Below, piece by piece: positions 1-11,649 of a stretch of DNA of 64,000 nt. Made by a program: the position numbers and the translations under genes. Numbering within the stretch: position 1 is the stretch's first letter; the number at the start of each line of letters is the position of its first letter. The stretch covers positions 1 to 64,000 of the forward strand of contig CANTFL010000267.1 of NCBI GenBank assembly GCA_947650285.1. Reading direction: 5' to 3'. The notes below the pieces were generated by a model. It did no database searches. It was not told the origin of the DNA and was given only the letters and a program-made list of their open reading frames with translations. This DNA is from Hyaloperonospora brassicae. Taxonomy: Eukaryota; Oomycota; Peronosporomycetes; Peronosporales; Peronosporaceae.

Positions 1-540
1 TGAAGACATGGCTCGGCCATTATCCAATCTCCTTTATAGGACGTGGAGTGGTGTTGGGCTAACACCGAGCATTAGGCTTTTATGACTATTAAAATGAGTC
101 TTCTTCATGCGCCAATCTTGGATTTGCCTGATACAGATCGATCTATTAGTGTCATCTGTGACACTTCTGCTTTGCCATCGGCAGTGCTCTGTTACAAACA
201 GATAATCATGAACGGGAACGCGTCATTGCATTGAGTCCCGGCAGCTGAAAGGAGCTGAAAAGAACTATTCAGCTCATGACAAAGAGCTACTTTCAATGAA
301 GTATGCTTTAGACAAATTCAGAGTTCATCTGCTTGGCTCTAAGCCTTTTGTGATCTTTACAGATCATGCGTCATTAGGCACCGCAATCCAGTCGCCACAC
401 CTCTCTCAGCTAATGGATTGTTTGCTTTCCTTCTTTGCCGAATACAAATTCAAGGTAAAGTACAAGCCGGGCAAGCAGAAGCTTTGGCTGATGCGTTGTC
501 CCGCGGCCTGACTATGAGCTTGCTCATGTAACGACTCTGT
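1..540 (+). pseudogene. RNase H domain of element H pol (5' part outside window)
   Basis: RNase H degrades the RNA strand of the RNA:DNA hybrid during reverse transcription. All three acidic motifs can be read: the first Asp in ICDTSALPS (about 150-175), the Glu in AHDKELLSMKYAL (about 275-312), and the Asp in IFTDHASL (about 353-376). The tail KYKPGKQ (about 460-480) is the usual Gypsy link to integrase. The first motif lies in another frame from the other two, so at least one indel is present near 190-235. Another frame change near 480 separates it from the integrase region. The start is cut by the window edge. Confidence 0.8.
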
Positions 541-2332
541 CATCTTCGGCCACTGACCTCATTCGTTCGACATATACCAAAGGTGAACACTGTGTAGCGC
601 TGCTACGTGCTCTAGGGAGCGAAAAGGTTAACGACTCAGACACTAAATCTTCGGCACGTTTGCGTGCGAGGCTACATCGATATTCCATCGATCAAGGCCA
701 GTTGTGTTATTGCACGGATGTAGAGGATACCCCTCGCATCGTTGTTCTTCATGATGAGGAGTTGAACATTCGCATTCTCTATGAGGCACATGAAACTGCG
801 TTGATTGGTCACCTCGGTCGTGAGAAGACCCACGGCTCACTTAGCCAATGCTTTTGGTGGCCCAAACTTTACAAATGGGTAAGCACATATGTGCGCATGT
901 GCGAAACGTGTCAACGGGTCAAAACCTCAACCCACGCGCCCGCGACGCTAGCTAGTTTGCCTGTACCCAAGGGGTGTTGGGAGTCCATCAGCATGGATTT
1001 CCTGTTCGTTTTACCTTAAGACTCTTGTGGAAATACGGGTATTGCGGTCTTTGTTGACCGTTTAAGAAAGTTATGTTTTTTGGAGTCTTTGCCGAAATTC
1101 ATTGATGGTGAAGGTACAGCTACGCTGTTTATCAATCGCGCGTTTTGACAACACGGTATGCCGTTGAAAATTGTCTCTGATAGAGATCCGTGCTTCACTG
1201 GGAAGTTTTAAAACCACATCTTCAAGGTGCTCGGCACACGATTAAATTGTCCACAGCGGATCATCCACAGACTAATGGTCAAACCGAGCGAGTTAATCGC
1301 ATCATCGGTGACATCTTGCGCAGTGTTTGCGCTGAAACGCCTAATCGTTGGAGCTCGATGCTCCCTGTCGTTGAGTTTTATAACGCCATGCATGCCTCCA
1401 CCGGCTACACACCGTTTTATGTGGATGGTCTCACACACCCTCGCGTTCCGTTAACGCTACCACTGCGTGGTTCAGGGCTTGGTGGGGGAGGAGTTGCCGA
1501 TCAGCTTGCTGATATCATCCCTTCTGCTGTTCAAAAACAGGTAAGCGCGTTTCTCGCAACGCGATCGAATGTCTTACGACATGTGCGTAGAGCACTGGCT
1601 GATAGCCAAGACAAGCAGAAGGAGCAAGCTGATGCTAAAGGCAGACGTTTTATTGAACGTTATGAGGTTGGAGACCAAGTTATACTCAATGATAAAAACC
1701 TACCTCCATATGAAGTGTCCGCCGTCTTCAAGACAAAGTTGCACCCGCGCTTCATTGGACCATTCACGGTCGTCGCCAAGAAGGGACTTGCGTATAAGGT
1801 CAACCTTCCGCGCAAACTGCTCAAACACCCCGTGTTCCACGTTGGCTTGCTGAAGCCGTATCGGGATCCGTCCCACGTGATCTTGGAGGCGCTTGCGTCG
1901 CATAAATTGGCCTTGCCATCGGTTGCTGAATCCGTATCAGGAGATAAAGCTGGTCCTCCATCTGGGCTTGGTCCATCTTCAACGCCTGGACACGGGCTCG
2001 CATCGCGTTAAACGCACTCTGGGTCTTACCGAATGTCTCGCGAAGACCCCTCAGCTGTAGAAGCACCTTCTCATGCTCCTACTTCGGTATACTGACCACC
2101 TCCGACGCTGCATGATGAGCAAGGGAACCGCCAGTTCCATGTGGAGCGACTCCTGAAACGACGTCGTCGTCAGGGTCAATACCAATATCTGGTGAAGTGG
2201 CGAGGGTACCCGGAGTCGGAGAACTCGTGGGAGTTTGAGACACCCCTTCGGCAGGATTGCCCATTGGCCGTTGATGTTTTTGAAGATCGTGGCAGGGGTC
2301 ATCCCTCGACCGCGAGCGCTTCCCACCAATAG
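541..2332 (+). pseudogene. Integrase and chromodomain of element H pol
   Basis: Integrase joins the cDNA to host DNA; the chromodomain is thought to steer insertion by binding modified histones. The HHCC zinc-binding motif is visible at about 795-925 (HETALIGH ... CETCQ). Catalytic Asp residues appear in SMDFLF (about 990) and VSDRDP (about 1170), and the Glu in NGQTERVN (about 1275-1300). The C-terminal module has HPRFIGPFTVV and HPVFHVGLLKPY. A chromodomain with FHVERLL, YLVKWRGYP and NSWEF ends at 2332. Breaks include TAA at 1017, TGA at 1147, a frame change near 1200, TAA at 2009 and TGA at 2093. The last two lie in a frame that is otherwise open from 1190 to 2332. Confidence 0.85.
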
Positions 2333-3098
2333 TGGTGGAGGCAGGTGGGTAGTTGGGTACCACTTGACTAACACCCACATCAACCGACACAGCCGGATCA
2401 TGGCGTGTGCGAGTTCGCAACTGGCCTCTGGCCTTAGGCTTGGCGTAATCATATCGAAGCTTTCGTTCTAAACGAACATCTGCCACATCGGCACTTGCTC
2501 TGAGAGCTAACACGCTGCTGAGGTGTCATTTCCGATGCACCCAGCGAGAAAAATCGTTTTCTTCTTCCTCATGAGATTCGCCTGCAAATAAGAGAATGGG
2601 TATACCCTTCATCGGTGGAACCGGTGCACCCCGTGCTTGCGTGTCAAGTCGCAACTTGCATTGACTCTGAGTCGTCAAGTAAGGTTGCAAGTACCTCTCA
2701 CGAAGTGTTTGTCGACTGGTCACCTGAACAGAAGATGTAGGCTCAGCGCCAATGGCCCACGTTGCCAAAGAACGATTTGTCGTTTGGCGTATACGCTCTT
2801 CCAAACTGAATGGGATGAATAGATAGGCACGACGAACCTCAAGGGTTGCAGCAAGCTGCATGCGGCGCTGAGCGCCCTCCTCTCGTGGTATACTCAGCTG
2901 TTGTTGATCATCGAGCGGATTAGTGATGAAGGCATCGACCACAATGGGTGTTTGATGCGGCGACGATGGCGCGTTGGCTTTTTTACGCTCGGCAAATGGG
3001 TTTGGTGCAGTATGAGCCGGTGTCTCTTGTACTGGTGCGTCGGGCATTGTCCTCTCGTCACCATGGATATCGGTTTCACTACCATAATATACATCCAC
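1821..3098 (-). pseudogene. Antisense accessory ORF of element H (coiled-coil, interrupted by two stops)
   Basis: One minus-strand frame runs 3098 to 1821 (about 425 codons) with only two stops, TGA at 2526-2528 and TAG near 2079. It starts between the pol end and the 3' LTR and overlaps the integrase C-terminus and chromodomain by about 510 nt. The N-terminus is acidic (MDVYYGSETDIHGDE). The middle is Arg-, Pro- and Ser-rich with an acidic IDPDDDVV patch. The C-terminus looks coiled-coil (EHEKVLLQLRGLRETFGKTQ, then MRARVQALKMDQAQMEDQL). I recognise no family. Codon position 1 of this ORF faces position 1 of the pol codons, as in elements A and B. It could be an antisense shadow within the overlap, but 2333-3098 has no sense gene to shadow. 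Confidence 0.6.
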
Positions 3099-3249
3099 AT
3101 CGATGCCAAATTAAGACGAGAGAGTCGAGGATTTATGGGATGGCGATGCCATGGTGTTTTGTGTTTTGCCTACCGTGAGGTTGAAGCGCACACACACCGT
3201 CCTCTTCGAGGAAAGACTTCGATTGACATTTGGTGGAAACGTCAATCTG

Positions 3250-3271
3250 GTGGGGGAGGGTGTAAAGGGGT
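3250..3271 (+). other. Candidate polypurine tract of element H
   Basis: A purine-rich stretch (GGTGGGGGAGGGTG then AAAGGGG) ends directly before TGACACG, a plausible LTR start. A polypurine tract primes plus-strand DNA synthesis in LTR elements and sits immediately upstream of the 3' LTR. Position and direction fit element H. The mate LTR is outside the window, so the boundary is unproven. Confidence 0.45.
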
Positions 3272-4691
3272 GACACGTCGACTGGTAGTCGACAATTGGT
3301 GTGGTACACACAAGGGATGGATTCACCTTTTAAAGTGATTTTAGAACACAAGTATCAATTGTTGAAGACTAATGTATGTGAACAAATGATTACGAGATCT
3401 ATTAATAGGTTTATTTAGGACATATGTGAGTAGGTTAATTACTTTGTTCTACGGTGTTCTTTTCGGTTAAAAGAAAAAATAAAGTTCAGTTTCCATTTTG
3501 ATAACCATAAGGCACGTGCCTTACGAGGCGTCTTGACCGAAAGAGCTATCAACGCCAGTTAAGGTAGCTGCTCTTGAGCACTCTGTGCTGTGATTGTCTT
3601 GAATCATTTGGTCCCCTGGAACAGGGACCGTATGCTCTCTGAGATTGTTGACTCTCTGAGTCGGGGTCTTTGAACAAAACTTAGCTCTCTCATCTGTTGA
3701 ATCTTTGAGCCGGGTTCATAAACGAAAATTGCTCATTGAGCATTAAGTCTTCATCTAACTTTAGGATATGTGTAGCTCCGCTACAGCCTCAAAGAGCTGC
3801 AATGGATTTTAATGCGCTGCTTCTGCCTAGTACATATTTCACTTCGATCGCTCCATTTGAGAGCTTCGGAATGGAATCTTGCTAGTGCGGATTCGCCACG
3901 TTGATCGAAAATGAATCGGACGAGATACCCGCTTATACGACAGCAAAAGCAAAACGGAAACGTTCGTTGAGGTTAATTCACTTTGAGCGCTCTGCCTATG
4001 TTTCGTGAGCATCAAAACAGGACGACTTGTAGCCTCTGTGTCGCTTATCCGGGCTCCCGCTGGAGGTTTCATAGGGCAAAATCTGCCTGGACTATCAACT
4101 ATAAGGTCGATGCAATATGACGTACACGACTACTGTAGAATCCGAGCAAAGTATCTTGAACCCGTATGCCGTCACGTTACATTTGCTTAAGGCAGGCTTA
4201 TCATTATTTATCGGAAATAACGCTCAGCTGCACATCTGCCTCTTTGCTGCATCTCTGTGGTCTTTGTCAAGGTACTATTTGCTGAGCGTCTCTGCTGATT
4301 CAACATATAAAATACATCACAGAGTTTGGAAGCACTTTCACTTCGAGATAGATCCATTAGTTGTCGATGACATTTTTACGCCCAGTCACACAAACAAAAT
4401 GCCACTTTTTTGTTGCTCTATCCTATCCATGCAGTCGCGCAAAGTAAATTTGTTCAGACCCCTATGACATAAAAGACAAGCAATCGGCAGGTCGAATCTA
4501 GACAAGAGAACGCCACGACGGCAGCCAAGTGTGTCAATGTATAGAGGTGGGTCTTCTGGAGAATCAGCGTGGTGTTTAACTTACTTGAACTTGGACCGCG
4601 CGTGCTCCTTGTTAACCTTGTTTAAGTCAAAACAATAGTATACTAAAGAACATGAGGACGTCGTATTGAATTTATGGCGACTCATACCTAC
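3272..4691. other. No gene recognised; may include the 3' LTR of element H
   Basis: Only short unconvincing ORFs are seen. The first few hundred bases may be an LTR of element H: they start with TG and carry a perfect GTCGAC/GTCGAC inverted repeat at about 3278-3294. A short repeated phrase on the theme of ctctgag followed by ttgaatc or ttgaac occurs several times at about 3595-3720. No domain, tRNA or other element was identified. Confidence 0.3.
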
Positions 4692-5160
4692 GGTAACGGG
4701 GTGAGCCCTTTACATAAAAGTTACTACGAAAGTACTAATTTTGAATATTGTCTGTTTTGATACTATTCAATTTGTATCACTCGAGAGAAGCGATGTTGTC
4801 GGAATATTATCCCCAAGGGTAATATTTGTGGAGGGATCCTCTTCTTGGTTGATGTACCGTGTACATCGACCAATTTAACCACCAATCGCTGTTGGACGCG
4901 CGCAACGGGTGGTGGACAGAAGACCCACATAGGAGACAGTAGTTTGATTTAGTAAGATAAAGACGAAAGGTGATTTAGTAGGAAACATAACCATATTAAA
5001 ACAGTTCTGCTTTTCCCTCAATACAGATCTTTCGGGTTCTGTATTGGCTTGGTTGCGCTTCTTTATGCTAATTGTACCTGACGTCGGGCGTACGCACCCT
5101 TGTGTTGTTATCATGTCAAGGCCTTGATCGGTTTTCTGAGCAAGAGCATGCCCCGTTACT
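4692..5160 (+). repeat. LTR of element G
   Basis: The 469 bp LTR starts with a worn GGTAACGGGG (family form TGTAACGGGG) and ends CCCCGTTACT (family form CCCCGTTACA). Nearly the same 469 bp sequence stands alone at 25892-26360, which fixes both ends. It contains the family block CAATCGCTGTTGGACGCGC, also seen in the LTRs of A-D. It is followed by a short leader and gag at 5209, so this is the 5' LTR of a plus-strand element. Confidence 0.8.
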
Positions 5161-5208
5161 CCTGGTTGAAATTCGTAGTCCTTCCAGCGACCAAGAGTCT
5201 TATCTATA

Positions 5209-5950
5209 ATGAACATGATGGATGAGGGAGAGGGCTTTCTTGTCAAACGTGAAGTCTTCGCCCAATTTAGTGACCTCGAACGGGCCGCATTAGGACGAAT
5301 TAGCTCTCCCGTGAGCAACATTGGCGTTACCGCTGCATTGAGATATCTTGACAGAGACCAACAACATGTCACAATCGCTAGGTTCATTCAACATGAACTT
5401 GGCGCCAAACGAGAAAAATTAGCCTTGCTTCACCAGCAAGACTCTCAACAGGCTGAGCAGTTGAGAATACTCGGCTCTCAACAGATAGAGCTGTTGAGAC
5501 AGCAGCAACTTAATGCTGCTGTGGGCGGGACGACGCACACGCTTCGCCCCAAAATTTAAAAGTTGACAATCATAAGTACAGGGGAGTCGAGCAAGAATAC
5601 CTGTTGTTATGGTTCGTAGAATTAGACAGATTCATAAAGGCACGTGGCATCGACGATGAGCAAATGGAACCATTAGTTGCTCAAACCTACATGGCAGGAA
5701 GTGCCAAGACTTGGGCCTTGGGGCTGGAGATGAGCGACCCATTCGCTTTTAAGTCGCAAGAAGCCTTTAAAACCCGGCTCGAACGAACATTTGAGCCGCC
5801 AAGGACTGAGTTCAGGGCTTGATCAGAGCTCCTGAAACTCAAACAAAGGAGCGCGTGGTGTGCACGCATACGCTCACATGTTGTCGCTGTATGCGAACCT
5901 TTCAGGATTGTGATGATACACGAGTTTACTTCGCAAATCAGTTCTTGTGC
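5209..5950 (+). pseudogene. gag fragment of element G
   Basis: gag forms the particle that packages retrotransposon RNA. The reading frame starts MNMMDEGEG and resembles the gag of element A through DRDQQHVTIARFIQ, LLHQQDSQQAEQL and the Gln-rich stretch to about 5540. After a frame change near 5555 it continues from 5604 with LLWFVELDR, AQTYMAGSAKTWALGLE and TFEPPRTEFRA, the core of a retrotransposon gag domain. A TGA at 5820 replaces an Arg codon of relatives; homology fades after about 5950 with further frame changes. The copy preserves the frame across the point where element A has lost one base (near 5420), so it helps show that A is mutated there. Confidence 0.8.
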
Positions 5951-6368
5951 TCATTCCTGTTTTATTTACACCTTTCCGAGCACCATCACCTTTCTGTTTC
6001 GGCATGGCAAGTTTTCCTTTTCACATCAGACATCGTGTAAGCGCAGTGACGCGTGCAAGTTTCATACGTCAGCTCTTCTCTTAAAACGCCTTCAGCCAGA
6101 TGGCCATTCACTAGTGCACTTGTCAGCTGGTACGTGGCTAGAGATGTTGTCGCTGTGATGCCAAGATCTCGACCGCGGTGCATAATAAGAGCCAACTCGA
6201 TCGACTAAATTACTTAAACCAGCAATTGGGCAGATATTCCGATCCACCATATTCAAGTAGATGCTCGCGATCCAAGATCTACTATGGTCTTTCTGCTAAC
6301 GTTGCCGATAATATGCGTCAGACGCGTATTACACGACAGCTACATCAATTCGCCGTTAGCATTCTTTC
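5951..6368. other. No gene recognised
   Basis: The sequence loses similarity to gag and contains only short ORFs without recognisable motifs. It lies between the truncated gag of element G and a worn LTR. Confidence 0.3.
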
Positions 6369-6853
6369 TGAATAGAGGTGAGCCCCTTTTTAAGTTATTG
6401 ATGTCGAAAGTATATATAGGTGTATATTACCGAAGTAAATCATTCATTTACAGTACTCAGTTCAGGTAAAATTGATGGAATATTCCCATGCGAGGTGCTT
6501 TGTTTTCAGCAGCTCCACTTATCAATTTATATAAGCCAATTATTTAATCATTAAATTAACATCTAATCGCTGCTAGACGCGCGCAATAGGTGGTGAGCGA
6601 GAAATCTCACTAGTAGAATGTAGTATACATATTTTTTATTTAGGAAAAAGGAAGTTGGCCAAAAAAACAAGATGGTATGATATATTCAGTTTTACTTTTA
6701 CTTTACGCTGAGCTTCCTTTGCTTTGCTCTCGACCTTGCGCTTTCTCAAAGCTCACGTGTTTGTGACGTCTAAAAAAGACCTATCTTTGTGTTAAAAACA
6801 TGCAAGAAATTACAAGTGATAGGTAATAAGGTGACCTCTTATATGTGGTAATA
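6369..6853 (+). repeat. Worn LTR of element I
   Basis: The start (GAGGTGAGCCC near 6375) matches the element G LTR start, and the block CTAATCGCTGCTAGACGCGC at about 6562-6581 is the conserved core of the A-D/G LTRs. A gag-like start follows at 6889, as expected for a 5' LTR. Ends are approximate because the sequence is strongly diverged. Confidence 0.55.
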
Positions 6854-6888
6854 CTCAGTGGTCTGTTCAACGGTCATGATCCGCGCAT

Positions 6889-7200
6889 CCAACATGAAGA
6901 CGGAAAATAAAGAGGAAAGCTTTTACAAAAGTCATGAAGGCTTTAACAATTTGATAAATACCGAATTGACTGCGGTTAAGAGTATCTTTTTCCCGTCAGC
7001 GAAACCTCTATCAGCTCCATGTTGGAGGAGCTTGACACGATCGACAAAACGCTGCATTAGCCACATTCATTAACTGTCGATTAAAGGGAGTAGGTAGCTT
7101 TTCTGTACTAGCAAAGTGCTCAACAGGTATCTCATTTATATAACTCGGCGTTTATAGACCAAGCTGTTAAGACAGCAGCAAATCACTGCTACTTGACTAG
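6889..7200 (+). pseudogene. gag 5' fragment of element I
   Basis: The frame reading SNMKTENKEESFYKSHEGFNN and ending near 7073 matches, with many changes, the N-terminus of the element A gag (MNMLDEEDTFHATREGF). After frame changes, CTGTTAAGACAGCAGCAAAT at about 7165-7184 matches the Gln-rich LLRQQQ segment. The rest of the element is missing. This is an old, truncated copy. Confidence 0.55.
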
Positions 7201-8023
7201 TAGCCTTCAGTGAAGGAACAAATATTTCCTACCGATATTCGAACGCGTTGACTATTCGGATTGCATCAAACATTATATCATTAAAGGTGGGTGCATCCAA
7301 AACTTCTATTATACATGCGGTTTTGAATATAAATTGCATCTTCCATTGCATCAGGCCATTTATAATTCTGCACATACCATTATCTGCAGGATATTTGATG
7401 TCACATGACCCAAGGATTATTTTGACGCTCTACTTGCTTGACATGGAAGATCTTGGAACCTAATCTAATATGCTTCATGCCATGAGTTATAAATTCTTAT
7501 TTAAGTTCATTGTCGACATATATCTACCCTTATCAATCAGAAAATCGTCCAAATAAAGGATTGTTGCGCCCACCATTCGATACCGAAGACGTGCAACGAT
7601 CATTTTTTTCAGCCATATCCGCCTTTCTCTGTCCCCATATGATAACAGACTTGACCCATAAATTTACAGTCGCTGTGCGTTCCACGTCAACATGGGAGTC
7701 GACATCCGCGGTTATTATTCCATGATGATTAGTGCTGCCGTGTATAGAGTTCCAGGAAGTTTGGCAGGTTACATAAAAAATACAAAATCATCTTGATTTG
7801 GCCTCGTAGGATTTCGATTCCTTTTCTTGCCACCAAGCCATCTTTATTATCATTATCAGTCATGTTATAAAAATATTGATCACATGTATAACCGAGTCTA
7901 TCGTGCCACTGTAATATAGACGCTCGGTATCAGCAGGCTAGTAGGGTGCCTATCTGACTAAATTGACGAATTTGTTGCTGCCTGTCACCCACCCGATTTT
8001 GCCAACGTTGTCCGGTGGAGTTA
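7201..8023. other. No gene recognised
   Basis: The stretch is AT-rich with short ORFs only. I saw no domain, repeat partner within the window or RNA gene. It ends at the left LTR of element F. Confidence 0.3.
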
Positions 8024-8882
8024 TGATCGCTTTAATGGTGATTTTTTTAATTTCCGAAACGCACTAGGGGCACCCGTCTAATAGAGGGTTGTACTCCGAT
8101 TCCGTTTTATATGCTTCTCTCACCTTGTATATCTGTCGGTGAGGCGGATTGCACACTCTCAAAGGGACCTGAGTCGATGCCAAGCTTAACCGTGGTTAAT
8201 ATTGGTGCTGGCTCGTGATAACCTTCACACGATAGCGAATGTACTTGTAAGGTGCTTGATATTCGTTACCTTGATCTCTACGAGATCGCCTTGTCTAACG
8301 TAGCTACTTGATTTGCGAGCCTTTTGACCCCATGAGTCGTCTCGCGATCTTGCACCTTATATTTCGTGCTAGTAGCGCCCGATGGCAGTTGGGTTTATGT
8401 TGACGTTCATTGATCCCTGGCCAAACAATCCAGGGATACAACTTGATTAAAGTATGCAACTTTCTTGACGTCGGGTGGCCAATGATTCAACCCATAATAG
8501 AAAGCGACAAAGTACTTCAAAGCACAATTGACTCTGTTTAATTTTGACCTGTCAAATTCAAAGAAGTAACAGATCGATAGGCCTATCCGTTACACGACTT
8601 CTAAAGCCACGCGTCACTTTTCTAGGAGGTCGCCCCCTTGTACCAATGTGGTTTACACCACGTGTATTTTCTCTGAAACTTTAGTGTGGCCTATAGCCGA
8701 CTGGTGTACAACAGATTGAGATCGAGAGATTGAATCGAGACCATTACTTCGAATCAATATCGAGATCCACTCATTCCAGCCCGAACTCTTATCATCAGAA
8801 CCTTAATCAAGGTTAACAGACGCTATCTATCTGCTGGCTCTCACGCCCAACGCAACGATTACATCTCGCGATCACTTAACCA
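8024..8882 (-). repeat. Left (3') LTR of element F
   Basis: This 859 bp stretch aligns along its length with 19408-20319, for example CGGTGAGGCGGATTGCACAC at about 8140 and 19520. In the element's direction it begins TGG and ends CA. The two copies differ at many positions, so insertion is old. Confidence 0.8.
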
Positions 8883-9539
8883 CAATCGTCCTCTGCACTG
8901 TTAGTAGAAAAACGGTGTCGACTAAGCTGTGCATCATCTGCACCTTGACAGCTATCGAATTTCATTTGTTACGTATACTTAGTTTGTCTTGTACATGCTG
9001 GTTTGTGCCACATGGCATTCCATTCATCGTGTTTATCTTGGATCAATGTCCCCGGGTCTCAACGATTTACACATACATTAGTGGTTAATTATTCGGATAC
9101 CTCCAGCTCTGTCTGTTCAGACACCCCCACGCTTGTGTTGGTAGCGTGCACTTACTATATAGCCACCGCAATGACCTCATCGAATGACTCGTTCGAGGTA
9201 ATTTCATGTGTATATTCCACCTCGAGCTAGTCTCCGATCCATGCTAATACCGCTCCTGTTATCAACAACGACGTCCTGCGGTCGCGTTCACAATATCATG
9301 TTCCGCTTCCTAGTGTCCGCGTCGGGTAAGTGTCTGTAATTGACGGTAATTCGGATAGAAATGATTGACTCCCTATTCTTTCGATCACTTCATAAACAAA
9401 CAATTATGGGCCGTTATGGGGACATGTACGTCGAGCAAGCTCGACAGATTGCCCGGAATTGCTAAATGGAATAATGACTTACATGGGCTTTGCACCTCCG
9501 AGTCTCCGTTTATGACTTTTGCTTAAGTCAAGTATGGTA
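8883..9539. other. No clear gene between left LTR of F and the antisense ORF
   Basis: Short ORFs only. The plus-strand frame at 9003-9230 has no recognisable motif. If the antisense ORF of F begins near its 3' LTR, its 5' part may lie here in worn form. Confidence 0.3.
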
Positions 9540-10870
9540 CCCAGCGCAGGAGACTTAGAAATGAATCACATCGGGCTACAAAGTTTCGCGAGGGGATGGC
9601 CAAATTAACAGCCGAGATCCACAAGCAGGCCGCATAGATCGAGGACCTGAAACAAAATCTTTCGAAATCAGTCCGGAAAATAATATATGTTTAATATCGG
9701 AAAATGACTACGAGATTGACAGGATTCTCAAGCAGATAAACGAGGCCAGAGACCGCTTGTTGGCGTAGCGTGATGCGCTTTTAGATCGAATTAACCGAGT
9801 GTATGACTCATCATCGCAATACAAGAAGATGCACACCAAATCTGAAGACAAGTTCCGTTGCAGTGTCGAGCGCGTTCAGGAACTCTAAGTCGAGTTGCGT
9901 CGGGAGAAGGCAATCGTTGCTGATCAATATTCAGAACTTGCGCGCTAAAAATGCGTGTTGCTGGATCTCGACTACGTGCTCAATCAACTGCGCTTCGAGT
10001 CGTCAAACCTGAACGCTGAACATAACCGCGATGTACACGATCATCGGACGTTGCAAGATCGCATAGCGTCGTTGGTTGATGGTGATCTCTTACGAAGCTC
10101 GACCCCAGTGGCGCCAATTGATCCTATCTTTAGGGTTCATACTACCATTTCGATACCGCGCTGCCAAGCCTCAAATGTCTGCGTAAAGTATTAACTATAC
10201 GGGCACAGCTTGTCCCCAAGAGATTCACTCGATCTTCGATCTCTACTTCACCATCCATATTATTTGGTGTATCGGAGAGATCGTGTGAGGTCAAGACCCG
10301 CCCTGATCTCGCGACCGCTTGTTTTGCCCGCAAGCCTGGCAAATTCCGATTACGTCGTTCTTCCCCGCATGAGGCTGAGGCTGAGGCAAATACTGAGGTG
10401 AAAGACGCGACTCGTGCGGCGCTTCTGGCTCGCGATCTTTTTCTCGTCTAAAGTCATCCGGCGCCCAATCTCAAAATTCGGCCGGACCGTATATCGCCTC
10501 AATCGCCTTTAATTCTTCTGGTAAGCCGAAGGCGGCTGCGGCGTTAAATTTTCCTGGCGGGGGTTCGAGTGATTCCGAGGTAGAGATCAGCATCACCGAC
10601 AGCCCAGGTGCATCTGTTAACCAGTTGTTGACGCAGTCCGACTATGGGGATCTACATTGCGTTAAGAGCGATTGGGCTCAGCAATTCCCAAGATACCGGA
10701 ATCGCGCGACTGGGTCTCTCGCTTTCTGCATGTTTTGGTCGGCACGGTGGGTCATCCTGGTGAGCGTTGTCGAGTTGAATGTTGATTTTAATCTACAAAT
10801 ACTTCGCCAAGTCGAAACTGCGTCCGTATCCGACGATGAATGCAAGCAACAATTCCCACGTCCGAGCTAA
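9540..10870 (+). pseudogene. Antisense coiled-coil ORF of element F
   Basis: On the strand opposite pol, coding-like sequence runs in shifting frames. From about 9590 it reads GMAKLTAEIHKQAA, IEDLKQNLSK, DYEIDRILKQINEARDRLLA, LLDRINRVYDSSSQYKKMH and later DYVLNQLRFESSNLNAEHNR, a heptad-rich coiled coil. From about 10480 it turns Ser-, Ala- and acid-rich (GGGSSDSEVEISITDSPG near 10560), and the last frame ends at 10870. In-frame stops (for example at 9636 and 9766) and frame changes break it. No family was recognised. Its place, between the chromodomain and the 3' LTR and antisense to pol, parallels the antisense ORFs of A, B, C and H, although the coiled coil comes first here. Confidence 0.5.
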
Positions 10871-11640
10871 ATAGGACCCTAGACTGGTGCCGATGGTCCG
10901 ATCGAGACGCTGTATGCCTCGACACCTTGATGGAGTGCCTATCCTCAGATCGCTTCGATCTTGTTTCGTCCTGTAGGGTACTTTGATCTTTTGGCTTCCT
11001 GTACCGACTATATGACGATCGGAGACGTCAATACCTATGGTAAACGACCGATGCGATCTTCTTATCCCGAGAGCAGCAACTTGATCTATTTAATCTTGCT
11101 CACGGTGGAAGTCTATCCCTCGAGTAATCCTCAAGGGTATGATCGCGGGCTACTGCGATCTGGATATTCTGCTTGATCTCTTTTTTTTGCATCTTCCCGC
11201 CTTGGAAAATGGCCACCGTGGTATACAGGTTATAACAGCCAAACTCGAGCCGCCCCCGATCTGTCGACCTCTCTGTCTCATCTGGAGGCAGATGAGCCGT
11301 GGAGATTCCAGTATACCTAGTCGCCTTTGATCCAGCCGGAAGTATCGATGTTGAGGTTGCCCGCAAAGTCCTTCCCTGCGTAATGAATATGCTGATTTAT
11401 TTAGTATCCGTATGTAATATATTTACCGCTTCGTTCCCTCATCTAGTGCCCTTGTTAAGGGCTAGCCTTGTTTCGATCTCTTCGGCTTTCCATGCGCGAC
11501 CGGGTCTCTGCGATTGATGGTCGTCAGTCACATTTCATATAGCCAATCGACATTCTCATACACCCCCTATGTACGTCAAACACTCCATTCCGTTAGCTTT
11601 CGATCTCTGGCTCTTGAGATTACATCACTTTAAAACAATT
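10871..11640. other. Intervening sequence in element F, no gene recognised
   Basis: It lies between the antisense ORF and the chromodomain of element F. Short ORFs occur on both strands, none with a motif I know. Confidence 0.3.
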
Positions 11641-11649
11641 TCGATCCCT

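Larger units (their letters stand above)
1..3271 (+). mobile_element. Element H: 3' portion of a chromodomain Ty3/Gypsy retrotransposon
   Basis: The window opens inside a plus-strand pol gene. Domain order is RNase H (1-510), integrase zinc-binding domain (about 660-960), integrase core (about 990-1340), integrase C-terminal region (to about 1870) and chromodomain (about 2120-2260), followed by a purine-rich tract at 3250-3271. This order, with integrase after RNase H and a terminal chromodomain, defines chromoviruses of Ty3/Gypsy. gag, protease, most of RT and the 5' LTR lie outside the window. Several stops and frame changes show it is dead. It lacks the dense short hairpins of elements A-D. 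Its 3' LTR would start at TGACACG (3272), but its end was not found. Confidence 0.85.

Noticed and set aside
2079..2513. Minus-strand ORF as a separate gag-like gene
   Set aside because: It is in the same frame as 2526-3098 and 1821-2066, separated only by single stops, so it is treated as part of one antisense ORF. No gag motif is present.
4875..5387. Minus-strand ORF of 170 codons across the element G LTR and gag start
   Set aside because: It spans the LTR boundary and lies opposite a recognisable gag N-terminus; the solo LTR copy shows the same shadow, truncated.
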